From an uncultured Desulfobacteraceae bacterium (lineage in GTDB: Bacteria; Desulfobacterota; Desulfobacteria; Desulfobacterales; Desulfobacteraceae): a DNA stretch of 64,000 nt. The notes beneath the pieces are model-generated. The model worked only from the letters and a program-made list of their open reading frames with translations, ran no database searches and was not told where the DNA came from. A program made the position numbers and the translations under genes. Every line of letters starts with the position of its first letter. Within the stretch, counting starts at the first letter, position 1. Below, piece after piece: positions 52,649 to 61,331 of this stretch. The stretch spans positions 1 through 64,000 of the forward strand of contig CAJWHT010000002.1 of assembly GCA_913041495.1 (NCBI GenBank), in the 5' to 3' direction.

Positions 52649-53587
52649 CTATACGCGCTGGGCAACCCGGAGTTTGGCGCTTCTGGCCATGGGGTTGGCT
52701 TTGACTTCCTCAGGCCCGGCAACAACTGGCTTCCGGGTGATGACCTTCATTGTCGTTACAAATCCGCACAGGCATTGGGGCAATGCCTTGGGGCAGGTGC
52801 ACCCGTTTTCAAAGCTGCGCAGGCTTTGTTTGACAATCCGGTCTTCCAGAGAATGAAAAGAGATGATGGAGATACGTCCGCCGGGCTTCAGCATATCCGG
52901 TATCCGGGACATAAAGGTCTCCAGACGTTCCAGTTCCTGGTTCACGGCAATACGCAAGGCCTGAAACACCCGGGTGGCCGGGTGGATCTTCTGGGCGGCA
53001 CGGGATTTCCCGGGAATCGCCCCTGCCACCAGGTCTGCCAGCTCACCGCTGGTTGTCACCGGGGCATCAGCCCTTGCTTTGACTATCCGTGCGGCCACCC
53101 TGCGGGAGAACCGCTCTTCTCCGTATTTAAAGAAGATGTCAGCCAATTGTTTTTCCGTGTAGGTATTCACCATCTCTTCCGCTGTTAAGGTATTGCGGAT
53201 GTCCATCCGCATATCAAGGGGTTCATTTTTCTGGAAACTAAAACCCCGTTTGCTCTGTGTCAGCTGGTTGAGTGAAAAGCCCAGGTCAAGGAGTATACTG
53301 TCCACCCCGGTGATGCCGCTGTCGGCAAGGATGCGGGGCAGGTCGCTGAAGTTGTTGTGATACAGCCGGACATTATCCTGATAGGAATGGAGTACTTTTT
53401 TTGCGTTGGCTATGGCATCGTTGTCCTGATCAATGCCGATGAGGATGCCGCCGGGCAAAATGGCCCTGACGGTTGAAAGGGCATGGCCGGCACCGCCAAG
53501 GGTGCAGTCCACACATAGATCCCCGGGGCTTAAATTCTGGTAGTCATGCACCTCCTTTGGCATGACTGAAATATGTTCAAAAGCCAT
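52649..53587 (-). CDS. rsmH: 16S rRNA (cytosine(1402)-N(4))-methyltransferase
   Basis: HISVMPKEV, VDCTLGGAGHA and ISFHSLEDRIVK. Confidence 0.96.
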   Translation of the reverse strand: MAFEHISVMPKEVHDYQNLSPGDLCVDCTLGGAGHALSTVRAILPGGILIGIDQDNDAIANAKKVLHSYQDNVRLYHNNFSDLPRILADSGITGVDSILLDLGFSLNQLTQSKRGFSFQKNEPLDMRMDIRNTLTAEEMVNTYTEKQLADIFFKYGEERFSRRVAARIVKARADAPVTTSGELADLVAGAIPGKSRAAQKIHPATRVFQALRIAVNQELERLETFMSRIPDMLKPGGRISIISFHSLEDRIVKQSLRSFENGCTCPKALPQCLCGFVTTMKVITRKPVVAGPEEVKANPMARSAKLRVAQRV

Positions 53588-53589
53588 AT

Positions 53590-54030
53590 TTACAACCCTA
53601 GGGAAGCAATTTCCTCTCTTACTTCCTCTTTTTCAAGTTCCTGCTCCATCTTGAGGTTTTCCTGATCCCATTTTTCTCTGGACCATATTTCAAACCGGTC
53701 CAGCACACCCACAAGAACGATGTCCTTTTCTATCCCTGCGTATTCCCTCAGGCTCTGGGGGATGAGAATCCTGTCCTGCTTGTCGCATTTAAGCGGACTG
53801 GCATTCCCCAGAAAGAACCGTTTGAACCGTTCCATGGCAGCACTTTTTGCTGCCCGGATTCTCTGTTCAAGGCTCTTCCACTCGCTGAAGGTGTAGGCAT
53901 AAATACAGCCGTCCTTGATTGAGACCACGACCCCGTATTCATCATCGGCCTTCAGGACGTTCCGGAACCGTGCCGGAATGATTATCCTGCCCTTTGGGTC
54001 GATTGTATGAAAGGAGCTTGATCGAAACAC
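53590..54030 (-). CDS. mraZ: Transcriptional regulator MraZ
   Basis: HTIDPKGRIIIPARFR and second DKQDRILIPQSLREYAGI motif. Confidence 0.95.
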   Translation of the reverse strand: MFRSSSFHTIDPKGRIIIPARFRNVLKADDEYGVVVSIKDGCIYAYTFSEWKSLEQRIRAAKSAAMERFKRFFLGNASPLKCDKQDRILIPQSLREYAGIEKDIVLVGVLDRFEIWSREKWDQENLKMEQELEKEEVREEIASLGL

Positions 54031-54055
54031 TTATCCTCAGCCTCAGTAAAAATTT

Positions 54056-54075
54056 ACCTCCACTTTCCACCACCT
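54056..54075 (-). promoter_or_regulatory. Candidate MraZ boxes upstream of mraZ
   Basis: Minus strand AAGGTGGTGGAAAGTGGAGG: GTGG repeats at 10-nt spacing. Confidence 0.45.
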
Positions 54076-54387
54076 TACGACACACTTTTACGAAATTCTG
54101 CGCGTAAGTCAAGGATTAAATTAATATTTTCAAAAAAGTAATCTGTGAAACTATTGTCAATAAAGGATGTTTGGATTTTATGCGTAAAATGGACCAAAGT
54201 GGAGAAACAGGTGGGGGAAAGTGGTGTGTATGTGGCGGTTTTGAATCCGGCTTAATGAAATCAATGGGTTATCATGTGGATGCCGCAGCCGGCGTGTAAA
54301 AGTGGTGGGGTGGTGGATGATCGTGGAGGTGCTGGGGAGGACCGTGGGTGGAACGTTATTTAAGAGGGGAAATGCCGGTGATTAAAG

Positions 54388-54461
54388 CGGCCTGCAACGC
54401 CCCTTGGAACGGGGTGGCAATGCCGGAAACGGCAGGAAACCTTCAGGGGGGGGGCAGGCCG
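54388..54461. ncRNA. Three-stem structured element, identity unknown
   Basis: Outer stem CGGCCTGC/GCAGGCCG (8 bp) enclosing CGCCCC/GGGGTG hairpin and TGCCG-GAAA-CGGCA hairpin. Confidence 0.4.
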
Positions 54462-54465
54462 GGGG

Positions 54466-55008
54466 CTAATCAAGAAATCTATCTATGGTATCTTTGAGTT
54501 CTGCCAGCCGGAAGGGTTTGGCAATGATGCCTTTGAGTCCGTAGGCCTTGTAATCGGCCATTACCGGGTCATTGGAGTATCCGGAAGAGACCAGGATGCG
54601 GGCATCCGGATCCAGGGACAGGATTTCGGTGGCCGCCTCTTTGCCCCCTTTTCCGCCGGGGATGGTGAGGTCCATAATCACCAGGTGATAGGTGTCTCCA
54701 TCTTCCATGGCCCTTTGGTATTCTGTCACTGCCTCTTCTCCGTCGGCAGTAAGGGCTACGGTATGGCCGAATTTCTCAAGCATTTTTTTGCTGATGCTGC
54801 GGATGTGTTCTTCATCGTCCATTACCAGAATATTTGCGCCGCCTTCTCTGTTTGTCTGCTGTGTGTTCATGATTCCCTCCTTGGACATTTCCGGCGGTTC
54901 CGCCGGCAGATAATAAACCCTTATAATTGTACCTGAACCCCGTTGTGATGCAACACAAATATGTCCCCGGTGCCGTTTGACAATGGAATTGCAGATGGAA
55001 AGGCCCAT
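54466..55008 (-). pseudogene. 5'-truncated hybrid histidine kinase: remnant of HATPase C-terminus plus intact REC domain
   Basis: MGLSICNSIVKRHRGHICVASQRGSGTIIRVYYLPAEP (end of HATPase) then ILVMDDEEHI REC; no kinase N-terminus upstream. Confidence 0.75.
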
Positions 55009-55013
55009 TCTGT

Positions 55014-56084
55014 TCAGGGGTCACGTCTCATATTTTGGTTGGCAAGAATTTTATCGATCATGTCATCGGTCAGGTCGAGATTAAAAAAACGATGATAAAA
55101 ATTACGAATTTCAGCCTTCAGATCAATATGCTCGAAACGCTGCGGATATACTTTTTGGGCAGTCCAGAGGATTGCCAGCGGGGTTTCAAGACCGCCGGGA
55201 TGTCCCCATCTGGAAATCCCGACGGGAATGGGAAATACTTTTTTTTGGTTAACGGCCTTGATGGGGGCCCATTTTTGATCGGTGAGGATTTCATGGTCCA
55301 CCCCGTCTTCGTTGACGATTATCACATCCGGGTTCCACAGGATGATCTGTTCAATATCGGCAAAATACTTCCCCCCCCGGGCCTGCAGCCTTGATTCCAC
55401 TGAAACATTTATCACTCCGGCAGCTTTGGTCCAGTCGGCCTCAAGCGTTCCCGGAGCGTCGGTACGCGTCGGTTCGTTGGAAGAGTGATAGATCCTTATC
55501 CGCTCTTTTTGTCCGATATGATCCGTCACCTGTTTGACCCGGGATATGACGTTTCGATAGTATTGTGTATACGCTTTGGCTTTATTCGTTTTACCGACAG
55601 CCTTTCCGATTTGTTCGATAATGGTCATTTGCTGGGCCATACTCCGGTAGCCGGCAATAAAATAGGGCAGGTTGAACTGTTCCAGTTTCTTGATTTCAGA
55701 CGCAATGGTGGCTGTATCGGGTTTTAAAAAGACGATATCCGGCCGTGTTTTTAACAAGGCCTCAATATGGATCACTCCCCCTCGGGCCGGCACCGGTGTG
55801 TTTCTGATTTCCGGTTGGATCCGGTTTAAGAGTACATCTTTTTTCAATCCGTTTACAATGGCCACCATATCCCCGCCTCGGCCGAGCATGGTCACAACAT
55901 GACCTGTGAACGCATACAGGCAGGCAATTCGCTCCGGAGCGTTTTCAAGGAGAACCCGTCTGCCGGCAGAGTCGGTCACATGGAACGGTTCGCAGTATGC
56001 TTTGGGTATAAAAAATAAGGCAGTGAATAGAAGACGAATTGCAACGCTTTTAGCATACCTTTTAAAATGTACATATTGCATCAT
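55014..56084 (-). CDS. Iron/cobalamin-type ABC transporter substrate-binding protein
   Basis: Signal peptide, VTDSAGRRVLLENAPERIACLY, class III binding protein. Confidence 0.87.
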   Translation of the reverse strand: MMQYVHFKRYAKSVAIRLLFTALFFIPKAYCEPFHVTDSAGRRVLLENAPERIACLYAFTGHVVTMLGRGGDMVAIVNGLKKDVLLNRIQPEIRNTPVPARGGVIHIEALLKTRPDIVFLKPDTATIASEIKKLEQFNLPYFIAGYRSMAQQMTIIEQIGKAVGKTNKAKAYTQYYRNVISRVKQVTDHIGQKERIRIYHSSNEPTRTDAPGTLEADWTKAAGVINVSVESRLQARGGKYFADIEQIILWNPDVIIVNEDGVDHEILTDQKWAPIKAVNQKKVFPIPVGISRWGHPGGLETPLAILWTAQKVYPQRFEHIDLKAEIRNFYHRFFNLDLTDDMIDKILANQNMRRDP

Positions 56085-56909
56085 CTATGCTTCCTTTGTG
56101 GTTGAGATCGGAAATATCTGTTTTATTTTTCCGGTTTTTTGTGTGTTGTACTCCATGATGCACGTGTCAACGCCGTAGTATCTTCTCAGGTTTTCCCAGG
56201 TAAGGGCATCAGACGGTGAGCCTTCCATATGAAGTTGCTCGCGATGAAGAAACCCAACTTCGATATCCAGACCCTGATTTTCAAGGAAAAAGGCGTGATT
56301 GGGAAAATGGGTGGCCATGATCAGGGTTTTGCCTTGGTTCCTTATTAATCGGACAATGGTTTCAAGAACGGTGATTTCATGCTTGAAGTCCAAGTGGGCT
56401 GTGGGTTCGTCCATTACAATAATGGGTGTATCCTGCACCAGTGCCCGAATGATCATCACCAACTGGGTTTCACCACCGCTTAACCGGGTGTAGTCCCTAT
56501 GGGCCAGGTGGGACAGATTGAACTGTGCCAGGGTGGCGTCAACAATCCGAAGGTCTTTGGGGCCTGGTGATCCAAATGTATGGGTATAGGCTGACCTTCC
56601 CATTAGAAGTACATCCCTGACTGAAAAAGAAAAGTGTTTTGCGTGGTTCTGCGGTACAAAAGCCAGAACTCTTGCGATCTGTCCCGGGGACAGATGCCTG
56701 ATATCTTTTCCATTTATATAAATACTGCCGTGGGTCAACCTGTGGATGCCCAGCAGGGCGTCCATGAGTGTGGTTTTACCGCTTCCGTTGGGCCCCAGAA
56801 TGCAAAGGGTGCTTCCCGGATGGACCTCCAGCGTGATATTTTTAAATATAGACGTATCCCCATAGGAGAAACCGGCGTTATTTAGAGTCAGCGATGTCAT
56901 AGTTACCAT
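56085..56909 (-). CDS. FecE/BtuD-type ABC transporter ATP-binding protein
   Basis: GPNGSGKTTLMDALLG; LSGGETQLVMIIRAL; IIVMDEPTAHLD. Confidence 0.93.
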   Translation of the reverse strand: MVTMTSLTLNNAGFSYGDTSIFKNITLEVHPGSTLCILGPNGSGKTTLMDALLGIHRLTHGSIYINGKDIRHLSPGQIARVLAFVPQNHAKHFSFSVRDVLLMGRSAYTHTFGSPGPKDLRIVDATLAQFNLSHLAHRDYTRLSGGETQLVMIIRALVQDTPIIVMDEPTAHLDFKHEITVLETIVRLIRNQGKTLIMATHFPNHAFFLENQGLDIEVGFLHREQLHMEGSPSDALTWENLRRYYGVDTCIMEYNTQKTGKIKQIFPISTTKEA

Positions 56910-57901
56910 TGGCGGCCTTTGGTTTTTTTCAGCAGGTAGATGAAAAAAGGTCCGCCCAAAATGGAGGTTAAAATTCCCAGAGGCATTTCACTGCTGGTCA
57001 AAAGCCGGCTGATGTCATCAACGATGATCAGAAAGCAAGCGCCAATGCTGATGCAGGCGGGTATCAGCCTGCGATTATCATTCCCGGTGAGCATGCGACC
57101 CATATGGGGTACCACAAGTCCAATCCATCCGATGACTCCGCTGACACAGACCGCTCCGGCTGTTGCCAAAGTGGCGCAGATGATCACAAAAAGCCGGTAG
57201 GCTTTAACGTTCAATCCCAGGGATTGGGCCTCCCGGTCTCCCATGGCAAGGACGTTGAGTTTCCATTTGACGGCAATAAGGCCGATAGTTCCGGCTATCA
57301 TGGGAATTCCTGCCACCAGGATATGGGTATAATCAGCGCGTGACAGGCTTCCCATAAGCCAGAAAACGATGGCCGGCAACTCGTCCATCGGATCTGCCAC
57401 GTATTTTAAAAAAGAAATTAAGGCTGAGAAAACAGAGCCCACAATAACACCGCCAAGAACAAGGGTGATGGATTGATTGGCAGAGGTAAACCGGCCGATG
57501 ATAAAACACAGCAGTACTGCAATCAGGCCGAATCCGAAAGAAAAAGGGTACACCCAGAAAAAATGATCAAACAGGATCAGGGCCAGCGCCGCACCGAATC
57601 CTGCTCCGGAACTGACACCCAGCATGCCCGAACTCACTAATGGATTTCTGAACATCCCCTGAAAGGCTGCGCCACTGACAGATAAGCTGGCGCCCACCAT
57701 TGCGCCCAAAATAATACGCGGCAGCCGGATATGAACAACGATGCCCAGATGCGTCGGATCTACGTTGTGGTTTAAAACAAGGCCAAAAAGAACGTTAAAG
57801 ACGTTTTCGATCGTTAGTGGATATCGTCCAAAAAAGATTGATATGCCTGCCAGGAGTGCCGGGATGGTTACAAGAATAATGTAAAATCGGGTCAGGCGCA
57901 T
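56903..57901 (-). CDS. FecCD/BtuC-type ABC transporter permease
   Basis: RLPRIILGAMVGASLSVSGAAFQGMFRNPL; GWIGLVVPHMGRML. Confidence 0.93.
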   Translation of the reverse strand: MRLTRFYIILVTIPALLAGISIFFGRYPLTIENVFNVLFGLVLNHNVDPTHLGIVVHIRLPRIILGAMVGASLSVSGAAFQGMFRNPLVSSGMLGVSSGAGFGAALALILFDHFFWVYPFSFGFGLIAVLLCFIIGRFTSANQSITLVLGGVIVGSVFSALISFLKYVADPMDELPAIVFWLMGSLSRADYTHILVAGIPMIAGTIGLIAVKWKLNVLAMGDREAQSLGLNVKAYRLFVIICATLATAGAVCVSGVIGWIGLVVPHMGRMLTGNDNRRLIPACISIGACFLIIVDDISRLLTSSEMPLGILTSILGGPFFIYLLKKTKGRQW

Positions 57902-58003
57902 ATAAAAACCGGTTTAACTGAAAATTGATAATAGCCGTGGTGTGGCTGGAAGGTGAAAAAGTTTTTAAAATCAATTTGGGCGCAGCGTTTTTGGTTGCCA
58001 GGG

Positions 58004-58753
58004 TTAATACTGTTTTGCTTCCTGTTTGGTCAGTGTCCTGAAAACCGGCTCCCCATTGATTCGGTTTTCGTTTTCCATCAGCACAATTACCTGTTTGCCG
58101 TTGACCCGCACGGTTTTGGTTTTTTCCGATCCGATACTAACATGGGTCTGACCGTTTACCGGTCGGTGGTCTGGGGTTACCAGATCTTCGATAAAATCGT
58201 ACCCCATAAGCGTGTCAAGCGTGACGGTTTCGCCGGGAAGCCCTAAATGATACCATCCCCGATATCGCCCATCATTGCCGGACAGCCGCAGGCCTGCGCC
58301 TGCCAAGGCACCGACAACTCCCTGGCCGGTTCCGCCGTGTTCGGATAGATGAATATTCAGTTGTTGCGCCAGATCATAGGCAGAGCGCTTGGACAGTACC
58401 TCCCTTTTAGCAGACCTGCCATAGGCAATAAGCGAATTTTCATCCAGATTGCCATCCAGGGGGACGACACACAGGCCGGGATCAGATCCTTTTTGAGATC
58501 GTTCTTCCAGAAAGGCGGCCATGAAATCAATGAGATCACCGATATTATCTTGGGCGCAGACCAGCTCAAAACACATGGCAGAGTTATGGGAGGTATACGG
58601 CACATCTTCGTGGACAAATAATTGATGCCTGCTGATGGGGGAAATGATTCCCTGGCTATTTTGTGTGATCAGCTCTCCCAGTTCCTGGGCAAGCCATCCG
58701 GTGCCTTTGGTTCCGGGCATGTCCGTATCATCGATACATACCAGATGATTCAT
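58004..58753 (-). CDS. TiaS-like DDTD-motif protein in the metal-uptake operon
   Basis: Start MNHLVCIDDTDMPGTKGTG at 58753; resembles the N-terminal motif of archaeal tRNA(Ile2) agmatinylcytidine synthase. Confidence 0.55.
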   Translation of the reverse strand: MNHLVCIDDTDMPGTKGTGWLAQELGELITQNSQGIISPISRHQLFVHEDVPYTSHNSAMCFELVCAQDNIGDLIDFMAAFLEERSQKGSDPGLCVVPLDGNLDENSLIAYGRSAKREVLSKRSAYDLAQQLNIHLSEHGGTGQGVVGALAGAGLRLSGNDGRYRGWYHLGLPGETVTLDTLMGYDFIEDLVTPDHRPVNGQTHVSIGSEKTKTVRVNGKQVIVLMENENRINGEPVFRTLTKQEAKQY

Positions 58754-58895
58754 TGCATTGACCCTTTTGGGCTGTGGCGGGCCCGTTCGGTTGGCCCCGC
58801 CGTGATTTTTATATGAAAGAACCAAACAACCAGTTGGAATCTTTAATGGTTTGTTGTGGGCACACCGAATAACATTCATGGGCGGCCCATGGCCG

Positions 58896-60869
58896 TTATT
58901 GGAACCTGACCGTCAGGCCTGCAAAGGCAGATCTGCCTGGCTGGGGATATCCGTAGGATTCTTCATAGTCTTCATCAAAGAGGTTGTCCGCTCCGATAAA
59001 CAGAGACAGGTTCTCTTTGTACACGTTTTGCTCAATCTTGAGATTCACGATCTGGTATTCCGAAATTTCACCCTGATCATAGGTGGAATTGTAAAGGTAT
59101 TGTTTGCTGATATACATGTAATCGGCACTGATGGTCATGCCGAAACCAAATCGGTAGGACGCGTCCAGGACAAATTTATGTTCCGGCCGGTACTGCAGTT
59201 CGTCTTTCAAGGTGCCGTCTGATTTATCCTTGGCATCGAGCCAGGTATAGCTCGCTCCGATCCGGCCTTTGCCCAAAATTGATTTGTCGATGCGAATTTC
59301 CACGCCTTTGAACTCATACTCATCGTTGTTGGCAAACAGGTTGGTGTTATCGTCTTTTTCGATGTAATTTTGAACGTCACTGAAAAATACCAACAGATCG
59401 ATCTCCATATCCCAGGGCAGCCTCTGGTTGATCCCGGCTTCATAGTTGTCGGCTTTTTCAGGTTTCAAAGTAGAGACACCGCTGTTTGAATCGTAAAGCT
59501 GGCGGATGGACGGGAACCTGATTTTTCTGGCATAAGAGGCACGAAGCGTTGTGCTGTCGGTGGCATCATAGCTTGTTCCGACCATGTAGGATATATCATC
59601 GTCATCACTGCCGACTTCTTTTTCATACCAGTGGCTGCTGAACCCTGCCACCAGATCAAGTTTGTTCACCGGGCTGATCCGGTATTCTATGGCTGTCGAG
59701 TATAATTGGGTTTCATATTCATTGTAATAATTAACTGCCGGATTATTATTTCTTTCAACTATGTCCAGGTCCGTGGTGTATTTATCTTCCTGGGCGGATG
59801 CGGATACCGCAAGGCTGCCTGCCGTATCGAAATCGAAATTGGTTTGCAGCGTACCCCCTTGGATATCGGTCTTGGTTTTATCCAGGTAAGAATTTTTTCT
59901 AACCATGGAATCGTAGTCTTCGTCATCATAACGGGCGTCGTCCTGTTCCTGGGTGTTGACAAAAATCCACCCCCTGAAGCTTAAAAGGCCTGCAGGATCA
60001 TAATCAACTGAAAGCTGGCTGGAAAAAGTTTCGTAATCATCAACCCGGTCATATTTGGGATTTTTTCCGAAGGGGTCTGAATTGTCTTTGGTGCTGCCGG
60101 GAGTCCCGAATTCACCGCTGCCATGCCCCATGGTCAATCCCAGTTCAAGTTGTTTATTGACTTCGAATCCCATATTGCCGAAAAAATTGACTTTTTTATC
60201 GTCGCTGTTGTCTCTGAGGCCGCCGTCTTCATAGGTATTGGAATCATAGCTGTCAGACAACAGATAGCCTTTCTGGTGATTCTGACTGGCACCGGCGAAA
60301 AAATTGATCCGGTCTTTTCCACCGGAAAGATTTGCACGACTGTAGTGGTTGCCCCGTTCATCCATTTGAGCGGTGGCGTCGCCGTGAAGCCCGGATGTTC
60401 CCTGTTTGGTAACAATGTTGATTACACCGGCAAGGCCGCCCTGGCCGTAGAGCACAGAATGGGTGCCGTATGAAACCTTGATTTTTGAAATATTTTCCAC
60501 AGGGATCAAATGGGGGTCAAACTGCTGGTCCCAGGTTGAGTTGAGCGGTATCCCGTTGAGCAGGATAATGGTATGCCGGCTTCTCAGGCCGCGGACATTT
60601 ACCCGCGGGGTCCCCTTGCTGCCTTTGGAAATATCCAGGCCGGGAAGCAGTTCAAGTGCCTGGTCAAGAGACTGGATATTTTTCTGTGCGATATCATCTG
60701 CATTGATCTCATAGGTGGTATTGACTTTTTCTCCGGTTGCATTGCCAAGGACGACAACTTCACCCAGTGAATACACCTTTGTTGGAGCGGGCTTTTCTGC
60801 AAAGACTGCATTCAGGTTGAAGAAAATCAGAGCAAATATTGCCAACGTACAGATTTTTACAGGTTTCAT
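58896..60869 (-). CDS. TonB-dependent receptor
   Basis: Signal peptide MKPVKICTLAIFALIFFNLNAVFA; plug RVNVRGLRSRHTIILLNGIPLN; C-terminal aromatic (GLTVRFQ). Confidence 0.92.
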   Translation of the reverse strand: MKPVKICTLAIFALIFFNLNAVFAEKPAPTKVYSLGEVVVLGNATGEKVNTTYEINADDIAQKNIQSLDQALELLPGLDISKGSKGTPRVNVRGLRSRHTIILLNGIPLNSTWDQQFDPHLIPVENISKIKVSYGTHSVLYGQGGLAGVINIVTKQGTSGLHGDATAQMDERGNHYSRANLSGGKDRINFFAGASQNHQKGYLLSDSYDSNTYEDGGLRDNSDDKKVNFFGNMGFEVNKQLELGLTMGHGSGEFGTPGSTKDNSDPFGKNPKYDRVDDYETFSSQLSVDYDPAGLLSFRGWIFVNTQEQDDARYDDEDYDSMVRKNSYLDKTKTDIQGGTLQTNFDFDTAGSLAVSASAQEDKYTTDLDIVERNNNPAVNYYNEYETQLYSTAIEYRISPVNKLDLVAGFSSHWYEKEVGSDDDDISYMVGTSYDATDSTTLRASYARKIRFPSIRQLYDSNSGVSTLKPEKADNYEAGINQRLPWDMEIDLLVFFSDVQNYIEKDDNTNLFANNDEYEFKGVEIRIDKSILGKGRIGASYTWLDAKDKSDGTLKDELQYRPEHKFVLDASYRFGFGMTISADYMYISKQYLYNSTYDQGEISEYQIVNLKIEQNVYKENLSLFIGADNLFDEDYEESYGYPQPGRSAFAGLTVRFQ

Positions 60870-61002
60870 GTCTGTGTGATCCGCCTTTGTTTTATAATAG
60901 TAGTAAGGTGATTGCATGGTTTTCAATCATCTTTGGTTTCTTTTGTCAATTATTAATATTTTATTGGATTATAAAGACAATAAATTACTATAAATAACAA
61001 CC

Positions 61003-61081
61003 TTGCGTAGGTGCGACTGAAATAATGCAGGTCAGAAGATGCCTTCTTGTCGCAGACGGATGGCATTGGGAGGGGACGCAA
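61003..61081 (-). ncRNA. Nested inverted repeats upstream of the TonB receptor, possible structured leader
   Basis: TTGCGT/ACGCAA (61003-61008/61076-61081); TGCGAC/GTCGCA (61012-61017/61049-61054); AGAAG-atgc-CTTCT (61034-61047). Confidence 0.4.
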
Positions 61082-61331
61082 CGCTGTAAAGATGCCTGCT
61101 GTTTATGTCTGAAATTATTTTTTTTACATACGTTTAGGGCGTATAGTGCCAAAGTCTGGTAAGCTGATATATGGGTTTTGGTAAATAATCGTAATTTAGG
61201 GTTGTTTTTGAGGTCTGAAATCGTACCATCATTGACAATGTCGCTCAAAAGATTAATAAATTCCAAAAATCGGTATCATGTAACTGAATTGCCACTGAGG
61301 AGAAAGTAAGATAGAGACGGCCATAAATACC

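Noticed and set aside
60988-61266. 92-aa minus-strand ORF upstream of the TonB receptor
   Set aside because: No motif, overlaps the nested repeats; more likely non-coding.
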